A stretch of DNA of 52,534 bases from Mycobacterium sp. WUMAC-067 (GTDB taxonomy: Bacteria > Actinomycetota > Actinomycetes > Mycobacteriales > Mycobacteriaceae): contig NZ_JAEKMI010000032.1 in assembly GCF_020217485.1 (NCBI RefSeq), positions 1 to 52,534 on the forward strand. Reading direction: 5' to 3'. Made by a program: the position numbers and the translations under genes. Of the stretch, positions 42,398 to 50,242 are shown in pieces (the stretch's first letter is position 1; every line of letters begins with the position of its first letter). The notes beneath the pieces were generated by a model. The model was not told the origin of the DNA. It saw only the letters and a program-made list of their open reading frames with translations, and made no database searches.

Positions 42398-43980
42398 GAA
42401 AGATCAACCACCTCAAGCTTGTTCGCGCCGACGGCCGCACCGATTTCCGACCGCACGTCGCCGGGCACGTCTCGGTCCAGGCGCAGCAGGATCGTCGCCC
42501 CCGGGCCCTCGGCGTCCTCGGAGAGTTGCGCGGCCTGGATATTCACCCCGGCCGAGCCCAGCAGGGTGCCGATCTTGCCCAGCGCGCCGGGCTGGTCGAC
42601 GTAGTTGATCACCAGATTGATGCCGCGGGCGCGCAGGTCGAAGTTGCGGCCGTTGATCTGCACGATCTTCTCCACCAGCTGCGGCCCGGACAGCGTGCCG
42701 GCGACGTTGACCGCGCTGCCGTCGTGCGCGACCGCGCGCACGTCGACCACGCTGCGGTGGTTCGGGCTTTCCGAGGCCGTGCCGATCTCGGCGGTGACGC
42801 CGCGCTCTTCGGCCAGCCCCGGCGCGTTGACGAACGTCACCGGACCCTCGACGACGGCCGAGAACAACCCGCGCAGAGCCGAAAGCTTCAGCACCTCAAC
42901 GTCTTCGGAAGCGAGCTCACCGCGCACCTGCACCGACAACGACACCGGCGGGCCGTCAGACAGCGTGGCGGCCAGCACGCCGAGCTTGCGCACCAGATCC
43001 AGCCACGGCGCCACCTCTTCGTTGACCACCCCGCCGCCGACGTTGACGGCGTCGGGAACGAATTCCCCGGCCAGCGCGAGCTTCACGCTCGCTGCGACAT
43101 CGGTACCGGCCCGGTCCTGGGCCTCCTCGGTGGACGCCCCGAGATGCGGCGTGACCACCACCTGCGGCAGCTCGAACAGCGGGCTGTCGGTGCACGGCTC
43201 TTTGGAGAAAACGTCGAGGCCGGCCGCGCGCACGTGGCCACTGCGCACCGCGTCGGCCAGCGCCCCCTCGTCGACCAGGCCACCGCGGGCGGCGTTGACG
43301 ATGATGACGCCCGGCTTGGTTTTCGCCAGCGCGTCCTTGCCGATCAGCCCGGCCGTTTCGGGCGTCTTCGGCAGGTGCACCGAGATGAAGTCGGCGCGGG
43401 CCAGCAGTTCGTCCAGCGTCAACAGCTCGATGCCCAGCTGCGCCGCGCGGGCCGGCGACACGTAGGGGTCATAGGCGATCAGGTGGGTGCCGAAGGCGCT
43501 GAGCCGCTGGGCAACCAGCTGCCCGATCCTGCCCAGCCCGACGACGCCGACCGTCTTGCCGAAAATCTCGGTGCCCGAGAACGACGACCGCTTCCAGGCG
43601 CGCTCGCGCAGCGAAGCGTCGGCCGCCGGGATCTCGCGGGCCGCGGACAGCAGCAGCGCCAGCGCATGCTCGGCGGCGCTGTGAATGTTCGACGTCGGCG
43701 CGTTGACCACCAGGACACCGCGCTCGGTGGCGGCATCCACGTCAACGTTGTCCAGGCCAACCCCGGCGCGGGCGACGATCTTCAGCTTGGGGGCCGCCGC
43801 CAGCACCTCGGCGTCGACGGTGGTGGCCGAGCGCACCAGCAGCGCGTCGGCCTCCGGCACGGCCGCCAGCAGCTTCTCCCGATCGGGCCCGTCGACCCAG
43901 CGCACCTCGACCTGGTCGCCCAGGGCCGCGACGGTTGATTCAGCGAGCTTGTCGGCAATGAGTACAACAGGCAGATTCAC
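42394..43980 (-). CDS. serA: D-3-phosphoglycerate dehydrogenase
   Basis: A 528-residue enzyme committing 3-phosphoglycerate to serine. The NAD motif VVGLGRIGQLVAQRL is near residue 147. The catalytic Arg, Glu and His are in NAARGGLVDEGAL and VVTPHLGAST. The length shows the long mycobacterial type, with an inserted allosteric substrate-binding domain (about 315-450) and a C-terminal ACT domain for serine feedback (from about residue 455, NLVINYVDQPGALGKIG). GTG at 43980 starts the gene. It overlaps leuB by four bases and corresponds to serA1 (Rv2996c). Confidence 0.96.
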   Translation of the reverse strand: MNLPVVLIADKLAESTVAALGDQVEVRWVDGPDREKLLAAVPEADALLVRSATTVDAEVLAAAPKLKIVARAGVGLDNVDVDAATERGVLVVNAPTSNIHSAAEHALALLLSAAREIPAADASLRERAWKRSSFSGTEIFGKTVGVVGLGRIGQLVAQRLSAFGTHLIAYDPYVSPARAAQLGIELLTLDELLARADFISVHLPKTPETAGLIGKDALAKTKPGVIIVNAARGGLVDEGALADAVRSGHVRAAGLDVFSKEPCTDSPLFELPQVVVTPHLGASTEEAQDRAGTDVAASVKLALAGEFVPDAVNVGGGVVNEEVAPWLDLVRKLGVLAATLSDGPPVSLSVQVRGELASEDVEVLKLSALRGLFSAVVEGPVTFVNAPGLAEERGVTAEIGTASESPNHRSVVDVRAVAHDGSAVNVAGTLSGPQLVEKIVQINGRNFDLRARGINLVINYVDQPGALGKIGTLLGSAGVNIQAAQLSEDAEGPGATILLRLDRDVPGDVRSEIGAAVGANKLEVVDLS

Positions 43981-44009
43981 CCGGCCAGCCTATCGGCTGT
44001 AATTGACGG

Positions 44010-45437
44010 GTGGACATCACCATCGTCGGCAGCGGACCCAACGGGTTGACCGCCGCCGTAATCTGCGCCCGGGCAGGCCTGAAAGTGCAGGTCGTCGAAG
44101 CTCAACCGACGTTTGGCGGGGGTGCGCGCACCGCGGCCGACCCGGATTCTGCGGGAGTCTTGCACGACATCTGCTCGGCGGTGCACCCGTTGGCGCTGGC
44201 ATCGCCGTTCTTCAAAGAGTTCGACCTGCCCGCGCGCGGCGTGCAATTGGCGGTGCCCGAGATTTCCTACGCCAACCCGCTGCCGGGCCGCCCGGCCGCC
44301 ATCGCGTACCGCGACCTGGACCGCACCTGCGCCGAATTGGACCGCGGCGCGTCCTTCCGGCGCCTACTCGGCCCCTTGGTCGAGCGCTCCGACGACGTGG
44401 TGGCCCTGCTGCTGGGCGACAAACGGTCGGTGCCGAACTCGGTGCCGTCCGCGTGGCGGCTCGGGCTGCGGATGCTGGCCCAAGGCACCCCCGCATGGGG
44501 GTCGCTGGCCGGCGAAGACGCCCGCGCCCTGTTCACCGGCGTTGCCGCCCATATCATTTCGCGGATGCCGTCGTTGACGGCGGCCGGCGCCGGGATGATG
44601 CTGGCAACCCTCGCGCATTCGGTGGGCTGGCCGATCCCGGCGGGCGGCAGCCAGGCGATCACCGACGCGCTGATCGCCGACCTGCGCGCCCACGGCGGCG
44701 AACTGACCGCCGGCACGGAGGTCACATCTCCGCCTGGCGGAGTCGTCGCCTTCGACACGGCGCCGACCGCGCTGCTGCGGATCTACGGCGACGCGCTCCC
44801 GACGCGCTACGCCAAGGCGTTGCGGCGCTACACATTTGGTCCCGGGGTCGCCAAGGTCGACTTCGTGCTGAGCGGCGAGATCCCCTGGGCGGACCCGCGG
44901 CTACGGCAGGCCCCCACCCTGCATCTCGGCGGCACGCGAGCGCAGATGGCCCGCGCCGAGGCCGACATCGCCGCGGGCCGCCACGCGCAATGGCCGATGG
45001 TACTGGCCGCCTCCCCGCACATCGCCGACCCCGGCCGCATCGACGCCGCCGGACGCCGCCCGTTCTGGAGCTATGCCCACGTGCCGTCGCGGTCCACCGT
45101 CGACCCGACCGAAGCCGTGACCGCGGTGGTCGAGCGGTTCGCGCCCGGCTTCCGCGACGTCGTGGTGGCCGCACGCGCGGTGCCCGCCGCGCGGCTGTGC
45201 GACCACAACGCCAACTATGTCGGCGGCGACATCGGGATGGGCGGCAATTCGGCCTGGCGGGCGATCGCGGGCCCGACACCGCGGCTAAACCCTTGGCGCA
45301 CACCCATTCCCAAGGTGTACCTGTGTTCGGCGGCCACACCGCCGGGCGGCGGCGTCCACGGCATGGCCGGCTACTACGCCGCGCGCACCCTGTTGCGCCG
45401 CGAATTCGGGATCGGCATGCCTAAGCTGGCCCCGTGA
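44010..45437 (+). CDS. FAD-dependent oxidoreductase, phytoene-desaturase-like
   Basis: A 475-residue flavoprotein of the COG1233 group. The dinucleotide-binding motif IVGSGPNGLTAA lies at residues 5-16, followed by VVEAQPTFGGGART. The C-terminal FAD motif is in TPPGGGVHGMAGYYAAR. Related enzymes desaturate or isomerise carotenoids and other lipids, but mycobacterial members such as Rv2997 have no established substrate. GTG at 44010 is 29 bases from the divergent serA start. Its stop overlaps the WrbA-like gene's GTG as GTGA, suggesting the two flavoproteins are made together. Confidence 0.87.
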   Translation: MDITIVGSGPNGLTAAVICARAGLKVQVVEAQPTFGGGARTAADPDSAGVLHDICSAVHPLALASPFFKEFDLPARGVQLAVPEISYANPLPGRPAAIAYRDLDRTCAELDRGASFRRLLGPLVERSDDVVALLLGDKRSVPNSVPSAWRLGLRMLAQGTPAWGSLAGEDARALFTGVAAHIISRMPSLTAAGAGMMLATLAHSVGWPIPAGGSQAITDALIADLRAHGGELTAGTEVTSPPGGVVAFDTAPTALLRIYGDALPTRYAKALRRYTFGPGVAKVDFVLSGEIPWADPRLRQAPTLHLGGTRAQMARAEADIAAGRHAQWPMVLAASPHIADPGRIDAAGRRPFWSYAHVPSRSTVDPTEAVTAVVERFAPGFRDVVVAARAVPAARLCDHNANYVGGDIGMGGNSAWRAIAGPTPRLNPWRTPIPKVYLCSAATPPGGGVHGMAGYYAARTLLRREFGIGMPKLAP

Positions 45438-46036
45438 CCAAACTCGCGATCATCTATTACTCGGCCACCGGCCACGGCACCACGATGGCGCAGCGCGTCG
45501 CCGCGGCGGCCGAATCGGCCGGGGCCGAAGTCCGCCTGCGCCACGTCGCCGAAACCCAGGACCCCGCCTCGTTCGCCCACAACCCGGCCTGGACGGCGAA
45601 CTACGAGGCCACCAAGGACCTTCCGGCGGCCACCGGCGACGACATCGTCTGGGCCGACGCGGTGATCTTCGGTTCGCCGACGCGATTCGGCTCTCCGGCA
45701 GCGCAACTGCGCGCGTTCCTCGACTCGCTGGGCGGGCTGTGGGCGCAACGCAAGCTCGCCGACAAGGTGTACGCGGGCTTCACGTCGTCCAACACCGTGC
45801 ACGGCGGTCAGGAAACCACCCTGCTCTCGCTGTACATCACGCTGATGCATTTCGGCGGCATCATCGTGCCCCCGGGCTACACGGATCCGTGCAAGTTCGT
45901 CGACGGCAATCCGTATGGGGTCAGCCTGGTCACCACCCACGACAACATCACCGAATTCGACGAGCCCACTGACAAGGCCCTCGAGCACCTGGCCCGCCGA
46001 GTGGTCGAAACGGCGGACCGCCTCACCTCGTCCTGA
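45434..46036 (+). CDS. wrbA: WrbA-type NAD(P)H:quinone oxidoreductase
   Basis: A 200-residue flavodoxin-fold protein. The FMN phosphate loop is YYSATGHGTTMAQ (residues 8-20), the second FMN loop is GSPTRFGSPAAQLRAFLD, and the third contains FTSSNTVHGGQETTLLSL. These match type IV quinone reductases, which perform two-electron quinone reduction and limit oxidative stress. GTG at 45434 overlaps the upstream FAD gene's stop by four bases. I recall lppY and Rv3000 in this interval of M. tuberculosis instead. Confidence 0.9.
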   Translation: MTKLAIIYYSATGHGTTMAQRVAAAAESAGAEVRLRHVAETQDPASFAHNPAWTANYEATKDLPAATGDDIVWADAVIFGSPTRFGSPAAQLRAFLDSLGGLWAQRKLADKVYAGFTSSNTVHGGQETTLLSLYITLMHFGGIIVPPGYTDPCKFVDGNPYGVSLVTTHDNITEFDEPTDKALEHLARRVVETADRLTSS

Positions 46037-46056
46037 GCCGCCTCGCCTCTTAGCCC

Positions 46057-46114
46057 GCCGAACGTGCACTCACGGCGAAAAAAATCGAAAACTCGCCCCG
46101 AGTGCACGCTCGGC
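46057..46114. terminator. Inverted repeat between convergent wrbA and ilvC
   Basis: Bases 46057-46071 pair with 46100-46114 at 14 of 15 positions around a 28-base loop that includes a run of seven A. Both arms contain GTGCACTC or its complement. It lies in the 87-bp gap between convergent stop codons and so may act as a two-way terminator. It may also be a copy of a dispersed palindromic repeat. Confidence 0.5.
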
Positions 46115-46123
46115 GCCGAAAAG

Positions 46124-47137
46124 CTAAGCCGTCTCGGTGATCGGCCGGTCCACCCAGCTCATCAGGTCGCGCAGCTTCTTGCCGGTGACCTCGATGGGGT
46201 GCTCGGCGTTCTCCTTGCGCAGCTGCTCGAGTTGCTTGTTGCCGCCCTCGACGTTGGCGACCAGCTTCTTGACGAAGTCACCGTTCTGGATGTCGCGCAG
46301 GATCTCCCGCATGCGGTCCTTGGTGCCGGCGTCGATGACGCGCGGCCCCGACAGATACCCGCCGAACTCCGCGGTGTCGGACACCGAGTAGTTCATCCGG
46401 GCGATGCCGCCCTCGTACATCAGGTCGACGATCAGCTTGAGCTCGTGCAGCACCTCGAAGTACGCCATCTCCGGCGGGTAGCCCGCCTCGACCATCACGT
46501 CGAAACCGGTCTTCACCAATTCCTCTGTGCCACCGCACAAGACGGCTTGCTCACCGAACAGGTCGGTTTCGGTCTCGTCCTTGAAGGTGGTCTTGATGAC
46601 GCCGGCGCGGGTGCCGCCGATGGCCTTGGCGTAGGACAGGGCGAGCGCCTCACCGTTGCCGGACGGGTCCTGGTCGACCGCGATCAGGCAGGGCACGCCC
46701 TTGCCGTCGACGAACTGCCGGCGCACCAGATGCCCGGGGCCCTTGGGCGCGACCATCGCGATGGTGACGTCGGCCGGCGGCTTGATCAGGTCGAAGTGGA
46801 TGTTGAGGCCGTGACCGAAAAACAAAGCGTCACCGGGCTTCAGGTTCGGCTCGATGTCGTTCTTGAAGATGTCGGCCTGCGCGGTGTCGGGCGCCAGCAG
46901 CATGATCACGTCGGCCCACTTGGCGACCTCGGCGGGGGTGTCGACGTCCAGGCCCTGCTCGGAAACCTTGGCGCGGGACTTCGAACCCTCCTTCAGGCCC
47001 ACCTTCACCTGCACGCCGGAGTCGCGCAGGCTCAACGAGTGCGCGTGCCCCTGGCTGCCGTATCCGATGACCCCGACCTTGCGACCCTGGATGATGGTCA
47101 GGTCCGCATCGTCGTCGTAGAACATTTCTAGTGCCAC
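46124..47137 (-). CDS. ilvC: Ketol-acid reductoisomerase
   Basis: A 337-residue class I enzyme converting acetolactate or acetohydroxybutyrate to the dihydroxy acid with Mg2+ and NADPH. The Rossmann motif is VIGYGSQGHAHSLSLRDSG, and HGLNIHF contains the active-site His. The Mg2+ site lies in FKDETETDLFGEQ (Asp and Glu) and in LHELKLIVDLMYEGG. GTG at 47137 has AGGAG ten bases upstream; the alternative ATG four codons on (MFYDDDAD) is possible. It follows ilvN by 21 bases and ends the ilvBNC operon. Confidence 0.97.
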   Translation of the reverse strand: MALEMFYDDDADLTIIQGRKVGVIGYGSQGHAHSLSLRDSGVQVKVGLKEGSKSRAKVSEQGLDVDTPAEVAKWADVIMLLAPDTAQADIFKNDIEPNLKPGDALFFGHGLNIHFDLIKPPADVTIAMVAPKGPGHLVRRQFVDGKGVPCLIAVDQDPSGNGEALALSYAKAIGGTRAGVIKTTFKDETETDLFGEQAVLCGGTEELVKTGFDVMVEAGYPPEMAYFEVLHELKLIVDLMYEGGIARMNYSVSDTAEFGGYLSGPRVIDAGTKDRMREILRDIQNGDFVKKLVANVEGGNKQLEQLRKENAEHPIEVTGKKLRDLMSWVDRPITETA

Positions 47138-47158
47138 TGTTGAATATCTCCTTGTGTG

Positions 47159-47665
47159 TTACTTGGCCGTGCCGATTCCGCGGGGACCGCGAGACAACGA
47201 CACCACTCCCGATTGGACGATTTCACGGATACCGAACGGTTCCAGGATCCGCAGCAGCGCCTCGATCTTGCCGCGGTCGCCCGTCGCCTCGATCGTCAGC
47301 GCCTCCGTTGATACGTCAATCACCTTGGCGCGGAACAGGTTCACCGCTTCGATCACCTGACTGCGGGTACCGGCGTCGGCGCGCACCTTGATCATCGCCA
47401 ATTCCCGCGACACCGAGTTGCCGTCGTCCAACTCGACGATCTTGATGACATTGATCAGCTTGTTGAGCTGCTTGGTGATCTGCTCGAGCGGGGTCTCCTC
47501 GGCGGAGACCACGATCGTCATCCGGGACATGTCCTTCTGCTCGGTCGCGCCGACGGCCAGCGACTCGATGTTGAAGCCGCGCCGCGAGAACAGCGCGGCC
47601 ACGCGGGCGAGCACACCGGGTTTGTCTTCGACCAGCACCGAGAGAGTGTGCGTCTGCGGACTCAT
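47159..47665 (-). CDS. ilvN: Acetolactate synthase small (regulatory) subunit
   Basis: A 168-residue regulatory subunit giving valine feedback control. An N-terminal ACT domain (residues 4-78: HTLSVLVEDKPGVLARVAALFSRRG) is followed by the C-terminal small-subunit domain (EATGDRGKIEALLRILEPFGIREIVQSG). The ATG at 47665 shares one base with the ilvB TGA (TGATG), a classic coupling arrangement that helps keep subunit ratios. It corresponds to Rv3002c. Confidence 0.97.
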   Translation of the reverse strand: MSPQTHTLSVLVEDKPGVLARVAALFSRRGFNIESLAVGATEQKDMSRMTIVVSAEETPLEQITKQLNKLINVIKIVELDDGNSVSRELAMIKVRADAGTRSQVIEAVNLFRAKVIDVSTEALTIEATGDRGKIEALLRILEPFGIREIVQSGVVSLSRGPRGIGTAK

Positions 47666-49533
47666 CAGGCGTGTCCTTCACTCTCGTCGTCGAACAGCGG
47701 GCGGATTCCCCGGGCCGCTTGAATCTCGTCATTGCTGGTGCCGGCGGCCACCATCGGCCACACCTGCGCGTCCGCGCCGACGATGAAGTCGATCACCACC
47801 GGGCGGTCGTTGATCGCACGCGCCGCGTTGATCACGTCGGCGACGTCTTCCTCACGCTCGCAACGCAACCCGACGCAACCCAGCGCCTCCGCCAGCTTCA
47901 CGAAGTCCGGGATGCGGTGCGAATGCGTGGCCAGATCCGTTTGCGAGTAACGCTCTTCGTAGAACAGCGTCTGCCACTGGCGGACCATGCCCAGGTTGCC
48001 GTTGTTGATCAGCGCCACCTTGATCGGCACGCCTTCGATTGCGCAGGTGGCCAATTCCTGGTTGGTCATCTGGAAACAGCCGTCGCCGTCGATCGCCCAC
48101 ACCTCCGCGTCCGGGCGGGCCATCTTGGCGCCCATGGCGGCCGGGATGGCGAACCCCATGGTGCCCAGGCCGCCGGAGTTGAGCCAGGTGCGCGGTTTCT
48201 CATACGAGATGAATTGCGCCGCCCACATCTGGTGCTGACCGACGCCGGCGACGTAAATGGCATCCGGACCGGCGATCTGGCCCAGCTTCTCGATGACGTA
48301 TTCCGGGCCGAGGCTGCCGTCGCTCTGCGGCCCGTAGCTGAGCGGGTACGTGGACCGAACCCCGTCCAGGTAGGCCCACCACTCGGTCATGTCGATCTTG
48401 CCGGGCACGCCGTCGTGGCGCAGCTGCTCGAGCAGCTCGGCGATGACGGCCTTGACGTCGCCGACGATCGGCACGTCGGCATGGCGGTTCTTGCCGATCT
48501 CGGCCGGGTCGATGTCGGCGTGGATGACCTTGGCGTCGGGCGCGAAGGTGTCCAGCTTCCCGGTCACCCGGTCATCGAAGCGGGTCCCCAGCGCGATCAG
48601 CAGGTCGCTGCGCTGCAGCGCGGCCACCGCGGCGACGGTCCCGTGCATGCCGGGCATGCCCATGTGCTGACGGTGGCTGTCCGGGAACGCGCCGCGCGCC
48701 ATCAGCGTGGTCACCACGGGGATGCCGGTCAGCTCGGCCAGCTCGCGCAGCTGCTCGGTCGCGTCCCCCCGGATGACGCCCCCACCCACGTACAGCACCG
48801 GTTTGCGGGCGGCGGCGATCAGCTTGGCGGCCTCCCGGATCTGCCGGTTGTGCGGTTTGGTGTTCGGCTTGTATCCGGGCAGGTCGATGCGCGGCGGCCA
48901 GCTGAACGTGCACTGGCCCTGCAGCACGTCTTTGGGGATGTCGACGAGCACCGCGCCGGGGCGGCCCGAGGAGGCGATGTGGAAGGCCTCGGCGAGCACC
49001 TGCGGGATCTCGTTGCCGGAACGGACCAGGAAGTTGTGCTTGGTGATCGGCATCGTGATGCCCGAGATGTCGGCTTCCTGGAAGGCGTCGGTGCCGATCA
49101 GCGTGCGCCCGACCTGGCCGGTGACGGCGACCACGGGGATCGAGTCCATCTGGGCGTCGGCCAGCGCGGTGACCAGGTTGGTGGCCCCAGGGCCGGACGT
49201 CGCCATGCAGACGCCGACCTTGCCGGTGGCGTGCGCGTAGCCGCTGGCGGCGTGACCGGCACCCTGCTCGTGGCGGACCAGCACGTGACGCAGCTTCTTC
49301 GAGTCGAACAGCGGGTCATAGACCGGCAGCACCGCGCCGCCGGGAATGCCGAAGATGACCTCGACGTCGAGTTCCTCCAGCGAACGGATCACCGACTGCG
49401 CGCCGGTAAGTTGCTCGGGCCCAATGCGTTTCGGCTTGCCGTTCGCAGACTTCGCGGCGGGCTTCACCGCGTCGGTGGCGATGTCGGCGGCGCCCGGTGT
49501 GTCGGGGGCGGGCCGCCTGGTGGGAGCGCTCAC
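47665..49533 (-). CDS. ilvB: Acetolactate synthase large (catalytic) subunit
   Basis: A 622-residue ThDP- and FAD-dependent enzyme making acetolactate and acetohydroxybutyrate, the first common step to valine, leucine and isoleucine. The catalytic Glu is in VRHEQGAGHAASGYA, SGPGATNLVTA follows, and GDGCFQMTNQELATC begins the ThDP-diphosphate motif. The first 40 residues are a disordered Pro/Ala/Lys-rich extension, usual in mycobacteria. GTG at 49533 has AAGGA about ten bases upstream. A leader with attenuator features precedes it (listed separately). It corresponds to ilvB1 (Rv3003c). Confidence 0.97.
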   Translation of the reverse strand: MSAPTRRPAPDTPGAADIATDAVKPAAKSANGKPKRIGPEQLTGAQSVIRSLEELDVEVIFGIPGGAVLPVYDPLFDSKKLRHVLVRHEQGAGHAASGYAHATGKVGVCMATSGPGATNLVTALADAQMDSIPVVAVTGQVGRTLIGTDAFQEADISGITMPITKHNFLVRSGNEIPQVLAEAFHIASSGRPGAVLVDIPKDVLQGQCTFSWPPRIDLPGYKPNTKPHNRQIREAAKLIAAARKPVLYVGGGVIRGDATEQLRELAELTGIPVVTTLMARGAFPDSHRQHMGMPGMHGTVAAVAALQRSDLLIALGTRFDDRVTGKLDTFAPDAKVIHADIDPAEIGKNRHADVPIVGDVKAVIAELLEQLRHDGVPGKIDMTEWWAYLDGVRSTYPLSYGPQSDGSLGPEYVIEKLGQIAGPDAIYVAGVGQHQMWAAQFISYEKPRTWLNSGGLGTMGFAIPAAMGAKMARPDAEVWAIDGDGCFQMTNQELATCAIEGVPIKVALINNGNLGMVRQWQTLFYEERYSQTDLATHSHRIPDFVKLAEALGCVGLRCEREEDVADVINAARAINDRPVVIDFIVGADAQVWPMVAAGTSNDEIQAARGIRPLFDDESEGHA

Positions 49534-49577
49534 TGTCGTTCAGTCCTTATTCACTCTGGGAATCTCGCGGGGGCAAC

Positions 49578-49614
49578 AAAAAACCCCCGACAGCTCATCT
49601 GCTGCACGAGGGTT
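49578..49614 (-). terminator. Intrinsic terminator in the ilvB leader
   Basis: On the minus strand AACCCTCGTGCAGC (49614-49601) pairs with GCTGTCGGGGGTT (49594-49582), with one bulge and one G-U, around a short AGATGA loop. Six T residues follow (49583-49578). It lies 45 bases before the ilvB start, so transcription would stop before the operon unless the hairpin is prevented. Confidence 0.8.
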
Positions 49615-49670
49615 GCGCGTTGGTGCTGGATTGCTTCAAATGCTGACGGGCAAGTCAGGCACCAACGCGC
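49615..49670 (-). promoter_or_regulatory. ilvB leader hairpin and competing pairing
   Basis: A perfect 12-bp inverted repeat, GCGCGTTGGTGC (mRNA bases at 49670-49659 with 49626-49615), encloses an inner 5-bp hairpin CTGAC/GTCAG. The first arm lies in the last codons of the leader peptide. CCCGTCAGC (49650-49642) can instead pair at 8 of 9 positions with GCTGTCGGG of the terminator's 3' arm (49594-49586), a plausible antiterminator. Confidence 0.65.
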
Positions 49671-49687
49671 CTAATTACTACGAGCAT
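49655..49687 (-). CDS. ilv leader peptide
   Basis: A 10-codon open frame on the minus strand encodes MLVVIRRVGA and a TGA stop (49657-49655). Four of the first five residues after Met and before Arg are branched-chain: Leu, Val, Val, Ile, with another Val at position 8. It lies 122 bases upstream of ilvB, immediately before the alternative hairpins. This is the expected arrangement for ribosome-mediated attenuation: stalling at scarce Leu/Val/Ile codons changes the downstream RNA fold. No strong Shine-Dalgarno is visible, so the message may begin near this ATG. Confidence 0.7.
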   Translation of the reverse strand: MLVVIRRVGA

Positions 49688-49840
49688 CCCGGGCTTTCCG
49701 GCGGTATCCATAGCGCTCGACGGTAGTCTTCGCACAGCTCAGCAGTCAAATCCGTCACCGTCACCAGCCGGGTTGGGCGCGGCGCCGCCGCGGGAGCGCT
49801 CGCGGGATCGTCCGGGCGCCCCGGGTGAAATGATGGTCGG

Positions 49841-50230
49841 GTGGCTACCGGTTCGTCTTCCCGAACACCTCTTGTGATCAAGGTGTCGCCCATCGCGCAC
49901 CTGGCCGTCGGGTTCTTGGCCCTGGGGTTGCTGATCCCGGTGATGCTGTGGCCGCCGTCCGCGCTGCTGCTGATCGTTCCGGTGGTGCTGTCGGCGATGA
50001 TCGTCCGGCTACGGACCGTCGCCGACGACCGCGGCGTCACCGTCCGGACGCTGCTGGGCAGCAGGACCGTGAGCTGGGACGACATCGACGGGCTGCGTTT
50101 CCACCGCGGTTCATGGGCACGCGCCCGCCTCAAGAGCGGCGCCGAGCTGCGATTGCCGGCGGTCACCTTCTCGACGCTGCCGGAGCTGACCGCGGCCAGC
50201 TCGGGACGGGTTCCCAACCCCTATCGGTGA
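49841..50230 (+). CDS. cfp6: PH-domain membrane protein, low-molecular-weight antigen 6
   Basis: A 129-residue protein with two hydrophobic helices (about residues 19-36 and 40-56). A bacterial PH-like domain follows: VADDRGVTVRTLLGSRTVSWDDIDGLRFHRGSWARARLKSG. It closely resembles M. tuberculosis CFP-6 (Rv3004), which was found in culture filtrate. GTG at 49841 gives a slightly longer N-terminus than the M. tuberculosis protein; a later in-frame GTG (SPIAHLAVGF region) is possible. Function is unknown. It converges on doxX with 12 bases between stops. Confidence 0.85.
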   Translation: MATGSSSRTPLVIKVSPIAHLAVGFLALGLLIPVMLWPPSALLLIVPVVLSAMIVRLRTVADDRGVTVRTLLGSRTVSWDDIDGLRFHRGSWARARLKSGAELRLPAVTFSTLPELTAASSGRVPNPYR

Positions 50231-50242
50231 GGGCGGCCCGGT

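Larger units (their letters stand above)
49534..49840. promoter_or_regulatory. Divergent intergenic region, ilvB / cfp6
   Basis: A 307-bp region. The half nearest ilvB is the attenuator leader, listed as separate parts. The rest (49688-49840) is GC-rich and should carry both the ilv promoter and the cfp6 promoter. I see no further structure there. Confidence 0.6.

Noticed and set aside
47671..49674. 667-codon frame opposite ilvB
   Set aside because: Antisense to ilvB and its attenuator; no recognisable domain.
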